Assembly: GCA_003484395.1 (NCBI GenBank)
Contig: DNCV01000089.1
Coordinates: 1-12,341 of the forward strand
DNA length: 12,341 bases
Direction of reading: 5' to 3'
Source: Dehalococcoidia bacterium
GTDB lineage: Bacteria; Chloroflexota; Dehalococcoidia; GIF9; UBA5629
Shown one piece after another: positions 1-5,538 of this stretch; the stretch's first letter is position 1, and each line of letters starts with the position of its first letter. The notes under the pieces were generated by a model, which was given only the letters and a program-made list of their open reading frames with translations, did no database searches and was not told the origin of the DNA. The translations under genes were made by a program, and so were the position numbers.

Positions 1-181
1 GGTAATCCCTCCCCCTCAGCTTGAATGCTCCTCTAAGGTGACCTGTCAAAGCTTTGTGGTTTACGTCGTCAATATGAAAGCTTAACCACTTAATTCTGTC
101 CAAAACTTGCTGGGCTATTTGTTTGTCCAGTCGACTTAAACTCCTCAAGGCCTCCTGACTGAGCTCAACATTATAGTTCAT
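1..181 (-). CDS. RelE/ParE-family toxin, 3' part cut by window edge
   Basis: Sixty codons are readable from an ATG at 181-179; the gene runs off the window at base 1. The protein starts MNYNVELSQEALRSL and continues with a helical stretch (RLDKQIAQQVLDRI) and then LTGHLRGAFKLRGRDY. This is the RelE/ParE fold order: a first beta strand, two helices, then the strand holding the basic L-R-G-x-x-K-L-R motif. Family members are ribosome-dependent mRNA endonucleases (RelE) or gyrase poisons (ParE), neutralised by a partner antitoxin. The start codon overlaps the TAA of the upstream small gene by one base (TAATG), the usual antitoxin-then-toxin layout with translational coupling. The catalytic C-terminal residues lie outside the window, so RelE and ParE activity cannot be told apart, nor intactness judged. 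Confidence 0.75.
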   Translation of the reverse strand, partial: MNYNVELSQEALRSLSRLDKQIAQQVLDRIKWLSFHIDDVNHKALTGHLRGAFKLRGRDY

Positions 182-390
182 TACCACCTAAGACCAAGCC
201 TTTTTGCTGCTTCTTCTGCGGGTATGTTTACTCTGTTCCTGCGAGATTTTCTTATTGCTTTAATTATTTCAGGTTTAACATCAAGTCCTATATCAGGGTC
301 ACCAAGACGCTCTTCCAATCTCATATCTACAGTTTCATTAATGAAAGCTTTTAACTCTTCAAGGCTAAATTCTTTTACTTCAGTATTCAT
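181..390 (-). CDS. Small antitoxin paired with the RelE/ParE-type toxin
   Basis: A 69-residue protein beginning MNTEVKEFSLEELKAFINET. The first 30 residues are acidic and helical; the second half is basic (IIKAIRKSRRNRVNIPAEEAAKRLGLRW). Position directly before the toxin with a 1-nt stop/start overlap makes it the cognate antitoxin, expected to bind and block the toxin and perhaps repress the operon. I do not recognise a named DNA-binding class (no clear RHH, Phd or HTH signature), so assignment rests on size and context. A good Shine-Dalgarno (AGGAG, 395-399 on the complement) lies 5 nt before the ATG, and an extended -10 promoter lies further upstream. Confidence 0.65.
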   Translation of the reverse strand: MNTEVKEFSLEELKAFINETVDMRLEERLGDPDIGLDVKPEIIKAIRKSRRNRVNIPAEEAAKRLGLRW

Positions 391-419
391 ACCTTCTCCT
401 AGAAAAGAACTCCATCAAT

Positions 420-428
420 ATTATATCA
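420..428 (-). promoter_or_regulatory. Extended -10 promoter of the toxin-antitoxin operon
   Basis: On the minus strand the sequence TGATATAAT fits the extended -10 consensus (TGn plus a perfect TATAAT). It would start transcription near 413, about 23 nt before the antitoxin ATG. No good -35 box is seen, which is common for extended -10 promoters. A direct repeat TTAGC-N6-TTAGC lies just upstream (about 433-448) and could be a binding site; that is speculative. Confidence 0.5.
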
Positions 429-536
429 TATGCTCAGCTAACCTATCGCTAATAATCCCCGCATTATGTCCACTACGGCTTTCAAGTACCTGGATTGGCA
501 ATGAAAAATATATATGTCTGTAAGACTAATAAACTT

Positions 537-590
537 AAAACCACGTTAGAAAGCGCATTTATGTCGATAAAGGTACTTGAACGTAGCTTC
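537..590. repeat. 54-bp direct repeat, copy 1
   Basis: The bases from AAAACCACGTTAG to ACGTAGCTTC recur at 1064-1117 in the same orientation, with one mismatch (A here at position 21 of the repeat, G in the other copy) and no gap. This copy lies 30 bp beyond the 3' end of the second HicB-like gene. It holds a short inverted pair (ACGTT and AACGT). Read on the plus strand it carries ATG TCG ATA AAG GTA CTT GAA, a possible relic of the start of a gene. No transposase or integrase lies nearby. Confidence 0.9.
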
Positions 591-619
591 CGTTCCGTTT
601 TGCGTATGGCTAACAACTT

Positions 620-868
620 CTAACTAACCGTTAGTAGCCGTTTTTCGTTTTGGACAGTAATGACGGGATTCAAATTAGGCTTTGGAATAGGTAGCTTGCG
701 CTCCTTAAGAAGGGCGATATGTTCTTCCATCCCCCACTTTGCCTTATAAACACAGTCCTCAATAGAGTGTCCCACACCAGTGAAGCCCTCTACGTCTGGA
801 GAATAAAAGGCAAAGAACGTAGGATCTTCCGTTGCCTCTATCACTAATGAATACTTCAAATCTATCAT
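620..868 (-). CDS. HicB-like antitoxin-family protein, second of a tandem pair
   Basis: An 82-residue protein starting MIDLKYSLVIEATEDPTFF. It shows the HicB (UPF0150/HicB_lk) N-terminal pattern: two beta strands, FYSPDVEGFTGVGHSIEDC in place of the usual Y-x-P-D/E-L-P-G-x-x-x-x-G-x-T/S-x-E-E, then a helix (YKAKWGMEEHIALLKERKL) and the family's C-terminal PIPKPNLNPVITV. HicB proteins neutralise HicA RNases; no HicA gene is visible here. The ATG at 868 begins one base after the stop codon of the preceding HicB-like gene, so coupled translation is likely. A longer in-frame reading to 988 exists but would overlap most of the preceding gene in another frame, and this start matches the family's normal N-terminus. 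It could be an orphan regulator rather than a working antitoxin. Confidence 0.7.
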   Translation of the reverse strand: MIDLKYSLVIEATEDPTFFAFYSPDVEGFTGVGHSIEDCVYKAKWGMEEHIALLKERKLPIPKPNLNPVITVQNEKRLLTVS

Positions 869-869
869 C

Positions 870-1013
870 TTAATAAAGCGCAATGGCTTCTTTAGCATTC
901 TCCAGGGCTTCTTCTTCAGTATCGCCTGCACTGCAACATCCAGGTAATTCCGGGCAGTAAGCTGCATAGCTCTTTGTCTCTGGATCATATTCTAAAACTA
1001 TTCGGAATTTCAT
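870..1013 (-). CDS. Short HicB-like protein, first of a tandem pair
   Basis: A 47-residue ORF reading MKFRIVLEYDPETKSYAAYC followed by PELPGCCSAGDTEEEALENA and KEAIALY, then TAA. This is a very close fit to the HicB N-terminal domain: strand, E-Y-D-x-E-T-x-x-Y, Y-C-P-E-L-P-G-C, G-D-T-E-E-E-A, then a helix. Relatives usually run some 20 or more residues longer, so this one stops right after the domain's helix; it may be a minimal form or a truncation. Stop and next start read TAAGATG, giving one intervening base. No Shine-Dalgarno precedes the ATG; a TATACT box ends 8 nt upstream, so the message may be leaderless. The domain also occurs in orphan proteins without HicA. Confidence 0.7.
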   Translation of the reverse strand: MKFRIVLEYDPETKSYAAYCPELPGCCSAGDTEEEALENAKEAIALY

Positions 1014-1021
1014 TTGATATC

Positions 1022-1027
1022 AGTATA
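1022..1027 (-). promoter_or_regulatory. Possible -10 box for the HicB pair, leaderless arrangement
   Basis: TATACT on the minus strand ends 8 nt before the ATG of the first HicB-like gene, so a start 6-7 nt downstream would leave almost no leader. No convincing -35 box was found at 16-18 nt. Supported mainly by the same box recurring before other genes in this window. Confidence 0.3.
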
Positions 1028-1063
1028 CATCGCTGTTTTTTTATTAGTCTAATTTAGCGATTC

Positions 1064-1117
1064 AAAACCACGTTAGAAAGCGCGTTTATGTCGATAAAGG
1101 TACTTGAACGTAGCTTC
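1064..1117. repeat. 54-bp direct repeat, copy 2
   Basis: Same orientation as the copy at 537-590, exactly 527 bp away and matching at 53 of 54 positions. It lies about 55 bp beyond the 3' end of dnaN, so both copies sit just downstream of a minus-strand gene. The pair encloses the whole HicB-like module with its promoter region. Beyond the repeat the flanks diverge at once on both sides. Confidence 0.9.
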
Positions 1118-1172
1118 GTTTACGATCAGCAGTCGATTTTGCAGTGAAAAATGACTTAGCTTCGCGTCGAAT

Positions 1173-2306
1173 CTACCACTGCACGAACATCGGCATAACG
1201 ACGTGGGTGAATTTCATATCGGCGCCGGCAGGGCGGATAACGCCCGGACTGGACGGATTCGATATTTCCAGCGCAATCTGATTTTGCGGGCCCATGACAT
1301 TGAGCACTTCGGCAAGATACTTGGCATTGAAGGCGATCTTGGAGGCAGCGCCATCAATCAACGCACTGATCGTACCCTCGTTATCACCGATCTCATCAGC
1401 CTTAGCTGAGACAATAATGGTCCCTGGTTTGCCTTCCTCTCCCGGTGTGAGCATCAGGCGCACGATGCCACCGCCATCACGCGAGAATATCGAGGCCATT
1501 TTGGTCGCTCTAAGGAATTGCTCGCGATCGATAACAACACGGGTATCATAGCTCTTGGGGATTAACTGCCCATAGTTGGGGAATGCGCCCTGAATGGTCT
1601 GGGAGACCATGACGATATTCTTGAGCTTGAACATGACCTGACTCTTCTGCTGATTGACGACGATCTCTACAGGCTCCTCCTCATCGGCAAGAAACCGCCC
1701 CAGCTCATTGAGCGTCCGCGCTTTAACGATAACCGAGATTTTGGATGAAACAGCATCAAGCGCGCTCGCCTCATAAATCGAAAGTCTGAAACCATCGGCA
1801 GATGCCAGAACGAGCTTGTTACCTTCGAATTCAAGATTGACGCCGGTCAACACAGGTCGGGACTCATCGGTAGCCGCAGCGAATCCCGTCTTGGCAATTG
1901 CCTCTCGCAATACTTCCGCCTCTATCCTGGTAACGATGCCGTCAGCCACATCAGGAATAGGGGGAAAATCATCGGCGCTAAGCCCTTTCACATTTGCCTT
2001 AAATGAATTACATGTCAGATCAAGCGCGTTGCGAGAGAGTTTCATAGTGATCAATTCGTTCGGCAACGAATTGGTAAAGTCAGTCAGCAGACGAGCAGGT
2101 ATCGTGATCGCGCCTTCATCATCTATTTTGGCGCCAACCCAGCAGCTTATAGCCATCTCCAGATTAGTAGCGGATAATTTTAAACGCGATTCATCTGTCT
2201 TGAGTAAAACATTCTGCGTGATCGGTAACGTCGTCTTCGTAGCTACCGCCCTACCAACAATTCCCAGTCCTTTGCTTAAATTCTCTTGCAAACAGGATAG
2301 CTTCAT
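1173..2306 (-). CDS. dnaN: DNA polymerase III beta subunit (sliding clamp)
   Basis: A 377-residue protein of normal length for the bacterial beta clamp, the ring that holds polymerase III and many repair enzymes on DNA. The N-terminus MKLSCLQENLSKGLGIVGRA, the strand K-L-S-A-T-N-L-E-M-A-I, D-D-F-P-P-I-P near residue 115, and the C-terminal P-A-G-A-D-M-K-F-T-H-V-V-M-P-M are all typical of DnaN and span its three repeated clamp domains. The ATG at 2306 is preceded by a good GGGAGGT ribosome site. A strong promoter lies between it and rdgB, so it can be transcribed on its own although rdgB and fbp lie upstream in the same direction. No obvious terminator follows; a repeat copy begins about 55 bp downstream. 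Neither dnaA nor recF is in view, so this is not visibly the classic oriC cluster. Confidence 0.97.
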   Translation of the reverse strand: MKLSCLQENLSKGLGIVGRAVATKTTLPITQNVLLKTDESRLKLSATNLEMAISCWVGAKIDDEGAITIPARLLTDFTNSLPNELITMKLSRNALDLTCNSFKANVKGLSADDFPPIPDVADGIVTRIEAEVLREAIAKTGFAAATDESRPVLTGVNLEFEGNKLVLASADGFRLSIYEASALDAVSSKISVIVKARTLNELGRFLADEEEPVEIVVNQQKSQVMFKLKNIVMVSQTIQGAFPNYGQLIPKSYDTRVVIDREQFLRATKMASIFSRDGGGIVRLMLTPGEEGKPGTIIVSAKADEIGDNEGTISALIDGAASKIAFNAKYLAEVLNVMGPQNQIALEISNPSSPGVIRPAGADMKFTHVVMPMFVQW

Positions 2307-2333
2307 CTGGTACCTCCCATGATATGTGTGTCA

Positions 2334-2362
2334 AGTATACGACTAAGAATGGTTCAAGTCAA
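2334..2362 (-). promoter_or_regulatory. Sigma70-type promoter of dnaN
   Basis: On the minus strand, TTGACT (2362-2357), a 17-nt spacer and TATACT (2339-2334) match the consensus at 5/6 and 5/6 with ideal spacing. Transcription would start near 2327, giving a leader of about 20 nt that contains the GGGAGGT ribosome site. This is the best promoter in the window and sits in the 81-nt gap between rdgB and dnaN. Confidence 0.75.
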
Positions 2363-2387
2363 TGGCTAAATTGTGATCGTAATTACT

Positions 2388-3029
2388 CTAAAATATCGAG
2401 CAGCAGCCCTGGCAACCGTAGCGATCTCCTCGTAGGGAAGCATATCGCTTCAGCACCTTATACATCTCTCTCGCAGCGCGGCCGCGATGGCTTACCTGAT
2501 TTTTGACGTCAGAGGTAAGCTCCGCCATCGTTTTACCGTATTCAGGGAGGTAGAAGACCGGATCATAGCCGAATCCATTGGACCCTTTTGGTTCAAAGGT
2601 AATACTACCATCGCAGGAGCCGTAGCACACCGTCACTTTTTCTCTATTCTCCGCAAGGGCGATAACACATCGAAAACACGCTGTACGCCGTTCCTGCGGC
2701 ACTGTCGATAGTTTCCCCAGCAGATACTGCACCCGCTCTGCATCAGTAGCGTTATCGCCTGCATAGCGCGCAGAATGTACTCCAGGTTCACCATTGAGGG
2801 CATCGACTTCCAGACCTGAGTCGTCTGCAAGAGTAATAAGTCCGCTGGCTGCAGCGTAAGAAGTGGCTTTCAAGCGCGCATTGCCTTCAAAACTGCTCTC
2901 ATGCTCCGCTACTTCAAAGGTTATCCCCTCGTCGACCAGGGTAGTCAGCAGAAAAGGCAACCCAGCAAGAAGTTCTCGATATTCGCGAGCCTTGCCCCGG
3001 TTTGTTGTAGCCAGGAGCAGTTTCCGCAT
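2388..3029 (-). CDS. rdgB: RdgB/HAM1-family XTP/dITP diphosphatase
   Basis: A 213-residue enzyme that hydrolyses non-canonical purine triphosphates (ITP, dITP, XTP) to monophosphates plus pyrophosphate, keeping them out of DNA and RNA. All family motifs are present: TTNRGKAREY at 8-17 (the S/T-x-N-x-G-K phosphate-binding start), FEGNARLKA at 47-55, ADDSGLEVDALNGEPGVHSA at 68-87 with the catalytic Asp pair, GSNGFGYDPVF at 149-159, and SHRGRA at 180-185. It lies 24 bp after fbp in the same direction. The ATG has no Shine-Dalgarno, but a perfect TATAAT ends 8 nt upstream within a palindrome. The C-terminal tail (YGCQGCCSIF) is cysteine-rich and unusual. Having a nucleotide-pool cleaner next to the replication clamp gene makes sense, but no direct partnership is implied. 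Confidence 0.96.
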   Translation of the reverse strand: MRKLLLATTNRGKAREYRELLAGLPFLLTTLVDEGITFEVAEHESSFEGNARLKATSYAAASGLITLADDSGLEVDALNGEPGVHSARYAGDNATDAERVQYLLGKLSTVPQERRTACFRCVIALAENREKVTVCYGSCDGSITFEPKGSNGFGYDPVFYLPEYGKTMAELTSDVKNQVSHRGRAAREMYKVLKRYASLRGDRYGCQGCCSIF

Positions 3030-3038
3030 GATACTGAA

Positions 3039-3059
3039 TTATAACGTATTCCGTTATAA
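3039..3059. promoter_or_regulatory. Perfect palindrome at the fbp-rdgB junction, with rdgB -10 box
   Basis: The arms TTATAACG (3039-3046) and CGTTATAA (3052-3059) are exact reverse complements around a 5-nt centre. One arm covers the fbp stop codon; the other overlaps a minus-strand TATAAT (3043-3038) 8 nt before the rdgB start. It could be an operator over an rdgB promoter or a weak hairpin at the end of fbp. There is no T-run, so it is not a standard terminator. Confidence 0.45.
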
Positions 3060-4148
3060 CTTTTTAAATCGCCCCGTCAGCTTCTTCATTACCTGGGGCA
3101 AGGTCGTATATTCCATCTCTTCAAGAGGCAGACGGTGAGGCTCAAACGGCCCCATGGTTCTCAAATATTCGCCGATCTCCAGCGCCTTCTGCCTGGCAGG
3201 ATCGAAAGCGATGTCATCGAACATATCAACAGGGCCGATGAGTTTTCCGGCAGCCAACTGGAATCCGGCAGCGATGGTGCGCGGCGGTCCGTCGAAACGG
3301 GTTGGCGTACTCTGCTTTATCGATACCGGCATCAGCGGACCATGATGCGATCCACGCATCCAGCCTTCAACGATATTGGGTTGAGCAAAAGGCTCCAGAA
3401 CTTCGCCAACTGCGGGGAAATCGCCCTGGCAGCGGACGATGCAGACGGGATCATCCTTGCCGACATAGCGGCCGGCCATGTATGAGAGCTTCTGTGTCGA
3501 TGAGACGGCAGCAATAGCCCCTGTGCCGCGATGATAAACTGCTTTTACCGCATAGTTACGTGGCGCACCAAGGAAAACAAGCATATCATATATCTCCTCA
3601 GGCGCATTGAATGTCACTTTCCGGCTTTTAATCACATCATGAACCTCAAAAGAAAATCCGACATGCAAATTTTCCGCTATAACCAGCCCTGCGGTATTGA
3701 ACGGATCAGCAAACATCTTGTACAACGGAAGGTTCCATGCTCCCGAAGCGGTCTTATCAGCCATGAATACGACGACAGCCTCTGAAGGCCTCTCTTCGAT
3801 CTCCATCTCCGCCACACCAGGTCCCATCCCCTTGACGTTATTGCAAAATGCATCGGCCAGCAAATCCTGCCCAGCGCCGTGCAACTTCAAATTTTTAGCG
3901 ATTGCAGTACAATCGACAAATGTATTCCAGGCCATCTCATGAATAGTCTCGTCGTCAACGCCCTTTTTGTGGGTTAAAATAAGCTGCAGATCATCACCGC
4001 ATCTCGTAACATGGTAATCAATAAGCAAACCGGACTTCTTTGCTTTGGCACATGATTTTTCTGCTGACTCCAGGAGATCTGGATGCATGGCACAATGTCC
4101 AACAAAACCACCGACATCCGCTTTAATAACGCTTAATGTAATCTTCAT
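3054..4148 (-). CDS. fbp: Bifunctional fructose-1,6-bisphosphate aldolase/phosphatase (type V, archaeal-type)
   Basis: A 364-residue member of the FBP aldolase/phosphatase family, which makes fructose-1,6-bisphosphate from triose phosphates and then dephosphorylates it to fructose-6-phosphate, giving one-way gluconeogenesis in one active site. Residues known from the Sulfolobus-type enzymes are present one position earlier throughout: metal ligands D11, H18, D52 and D53 (in KADVGGFVGH and RCGDDLQL), Q94, D131/K132, the catalytic tyrosine and Schiff-base lysine Y228 and K231 in GRYVGKDDP with D232/D233, and the C-terminal mobile Y347. Both activities are therefore expected to be intact. The ATG is preceded by an AGAGAGGA ribosome site about 10 nt away. 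A promoter candidate lies some 130 nt upstream; rdgB follows after 24 bp. The family is common in archaea and in deep or anaerobic bacterial lineages. Confidence 0.95.
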   Translation of the reverse strand: MKITLSVIKADVGGFVGHCAMHPDLLESAEKSCAKAKKSGLLIDYHVTRCGDDLQLILTHKKGVDDETIHEMAWNTFVDCTAIAKNLKLHGAGQDLLADAFCNNVKGMGPGVAEMEIEERPSEAVVVFMADKTASGAWNLPLYKMFADPFNTAGLVIAENLHVGFSFEVHDVIKSRKVTFNAPEEIYDMLVFLGAPRNYAVKAVYHRGTGAIAAVSSTQKLSYMAGRYVGKDDPVCIVRCQGDFPAVGEVLEPFAQPNIVEGWMRGSHHGPLMPVSIKQSTPTRFDGPPRTIAAGFQLAAGKLIGPVDMFDDIAFDPARQKALEIGEYLRTMGPFEPHRLPLEEMEYTTLPQVMKKLTGRFKKL

Positions 4149-4284
4149 TGCTGTTACATCCTCTCTTTTATTGTATTTTTATTGCAAACGACAATTAAGA
4201 AACGTCTTAGAAACACCAGTCTGCTGACAGTGAAATGACAGGCTTCGCACAGTTAATCGAATACTATTCCTAATCAATTCAGTG

Positions 4285-4313
4285 AGTATAGCGCAAAAAA
4301 CATTCAACAACAA
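4285..4313 (-). promoter_or_regulatory. Candidate promoter of fbp
   Basis: Minus-strand TTGTTG (4313-4308), a 17-nt spacer and TATACT (4290-4285). Start of transcription would be near 4278, leaving a leader of about 130 nt before the fbp ATG. The leader contains a direct repeat TGACAG (4225-4230 and 4236-4241) of unknown meaning. Confidence 0.45.
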
Positions 4314-4393
4314 TAATTGGCCGCAGCCGATGTAAGTGTAACAGATTCAAATTCAGCAGTCAAAGCACACAATGCGCAAGCATCGTATTCAAA

Positions 4394-4423
4394 ATGACCT
4401 TCGGTTTCGAAATGGCGTATACT
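4394..4423 (+). promoter_or_regulatory. Candidate promoter of hisA
   Basis: ATGACC (4394-4399), an 18-nt spacer and TATACT (4418-4423) on the plus strand. Transcription would start near 4430, just ahead of the GGAGA ribosome site and 14 nt before the hisA ATG. Together with the minus-strand fbp promoter this makes the 4149-4443 gap a divergent promoter region; nothing else convincing was seen in it. Confidence 0.5.
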
Positions 4424-4443
4424 ATAGATTCGGAGAAATAACT

Positions 4444-5157
4444 ATGGATATCATACCGGCAGTCGATCTTAAAAACGGAAAATGTGTTCGCCTGTACCAG
4501 GGCGACTACACAAAAGAAACGATATACGCTGATGATCCGGTAACAATAGCGCAGCAATGGTATGACACCGGAGCCAGACGGCTCCACATTGTTGATCTCG
4601 ACGGCGCTAAATCCGGCAGAATGACCAATGCGTTTATTATCGAGAGGATCGTAAAGCAGATCGCGGCGCCGATTCAGGTCGGCGGCGGCATTCGAGATGA
4701 ATCAACAGTGAAGAGGCTGCTCGATATGGGAATAAAACGCGTTATTCTGGGCACAATTGCCATCGAACAACCGGAGATAATAGATAAGCTCTGCGCCAAA
4801 TACGGCGATGCTATAATCGTCGGCATTGATGCCCGAGACGGCTATGTAGCAACACGCGGCTGGTATACCGAGACACAGCGTACTGCAGTTGACCTCGGCC
4901 TGGAAATGAAGAGGCGTGGAGTGCAGCGCATTCTCTACACCGATATCAAGCGCGATGGTACGCTGACAGAACCGAACTTTGCAGCGATAACAGAGCTATC
5001 GGAGAAGCTGCAAATCGCCGTTATCGCCGCAGGAGGCATATCGTCGCTCGATCATATCAGGAAACTGATGGATTGCGGTATCGATGGCGCCATTTTGGGT
5101 AAAGCTCTTTATACCGGGCACATCAACCTGGAAGAGGCGCTGGCGGCGCAAAAGTAA
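4444..5157 (+). CDS. hisA: HisA, ProFAR isomerase (histidine biosynthesis)
   Basis: A 237-residue (beta/alpha)8-barrel enzyme that isomerises ProFAR to PRFAR, the fourth step of histidine synthesis. The barrel half-repeats are visible: MDIIPAVDL with catalytic D8, R16-L-Y-Q-G-D, H48-I-V-D-L-D-G-A, Q78-V-G-G-G-I-R, I127-D-A-R-D-G with the second catalytic Asp (D129), Y165-T-D-I-x-R-D-G with T166, and AAGGISS plus GAILGKALY phosphate-binding loops. HisA rather than HisF is indicated by this start and by the G-W-Y-T-E segment. I chose the ATG at 4444 because GGAGA lies 7-8 nt upstream and homologues start at M-x-I-I-P-A; the reading frame is open a further 24 codons upstream to 4372 but that stretch covers the promoter. 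hisI follows after 60 bp. Confidence 0.96.
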   Translation: MDIIPAVDLKNGKCVRLYQGDYTKETIYADDPVTIAQQWYDTGARRLHIVDLDGAKSGRMTNAFIIERIVKQIAAPIQVGGGIRDESTVKRLLDMGIKRVILGTIAIEQPEIIDKLCAKYGDAIIVGIDARDGYVATRGWYTETQRTAVDLGLEMKRRGVQRILYTDIKRDGTLTEPNFAAITELSEKLQIAVIAAGGISSLDHIRKLMDCGIDGAILGKALYTGHINLEEALAAQK

Positions 5158-5217
5158 TTACCACAATTCATTTTTATCGATGTCAATTTCAAACAATACA
5201 TAGAGAGGTACACTACG

Positions 5218-5538
5218 ATGTTAAAATACGATGACAAAGGCTTGATTCCCGTTATAGTCCAGCACTACAAAACGGGCGAGGTGCTCATGGTAGCCTATGC
5301 AAACAAGGAATCCCTGCGCCTCACACTGGAAAGCGGCGATATGTGGTTCTACAGCCGCAGCAGACAGGAGCTCTGGCACAAGGGCGGCACATCCGGCAAC
5401 ACATTGAAAGTACACTCCATCCAGAAAGACTGTGACAGCGATGCGCTTTTGGTTCAGGCAGATCCGGCCGGTCCCGTCTGCCACACGGGAAACCGCACCT
5501 GCTTTTTCCAGCCGTTTACGGCAGATGATATCAGCTAA
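5218..5538 (+). CDS. hisI: HisI, phosphoribosyl-AMP cyclohydrolase
   Basis: A 106-residue stand-alone cyclohydrolase that opens the adenine ring of PR-AMP, the third histidine step. The signature segments are present: VLMVAYANKESL, then SRSRQELWHKGGTSGN (49-61), and the metal region with D71, D73 and D75 (DCDSD), C72, C88-H89 and C95, matching the family's Mg and Zn sites. There is no fused HisE domain, so PR-ATP pyrophosphatase must be encoded elsewhere. An AGAGAGGT ribosome site precedes the ATG. It follows hisA by 60 bp, probably on one message. Its TAA overlaps the stop codon of the convergent YqhQ gene (CTAA at 5535-5538). Confidence 0.96.
   Translation: MLKYDDKGLIPVIVQHYKTGEVLMVAYANKESLRLTLESGDMWFYSRSRQELWHKGGTSGNTLKVHSIQKDCDSDALLVQADPAGPVCHTGNRTCFFQPFTADDIS

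Noticed and set aside
620..988. A 122-residue reading of the second HicB-like gene starting at 988
   Set aside because: Its first 40 residues are basic, unlike the family, and overlap the well-matched first HicB-like gene in another frame. The internal ATG at 868 gives a normal HicB N-terminus.
537..1117. The repeats as integron attC sites or a CRISPR array
   Set aside because: Only two copies, spaced 527 bp apart. The expected paired attC core motifs and extended stem are absent, and no integrase is nearby.
1141..1182. GCAGTG/CACTGC inverted pair around the dnaN stop as a terminator
   Set aside because: Six-bp arms, a loop of about 30 nt and a poorly placed T-run make a functional terminator unlikely.
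1816..2322. 168-codon plus-strand ORF opposite dnaN
   Set aside because: Shadow frame of dnaN with no recognisable protein features.
4225..4241. Direct repeat TGACAG-N5-TGACAG in the fbp leader
   Set aside because: Spacing of one helical turn is suggestive, but a 6-bp repeat is too short to claim as a site without other copies.
4372..4443. Longer hisA starting at 4372
   Set aside because: The extra 24 codons cover the likely -35/-10 region and ribosome site, and HisA proteins start at M-x-I-I-P-A-V/I-D.
4149..4443. A tRNA or structured RNA in the fbp-hisA gap
   Set aside because: No cloverleaf, T-loop motif or riboswitch-like core could be found on either strand.
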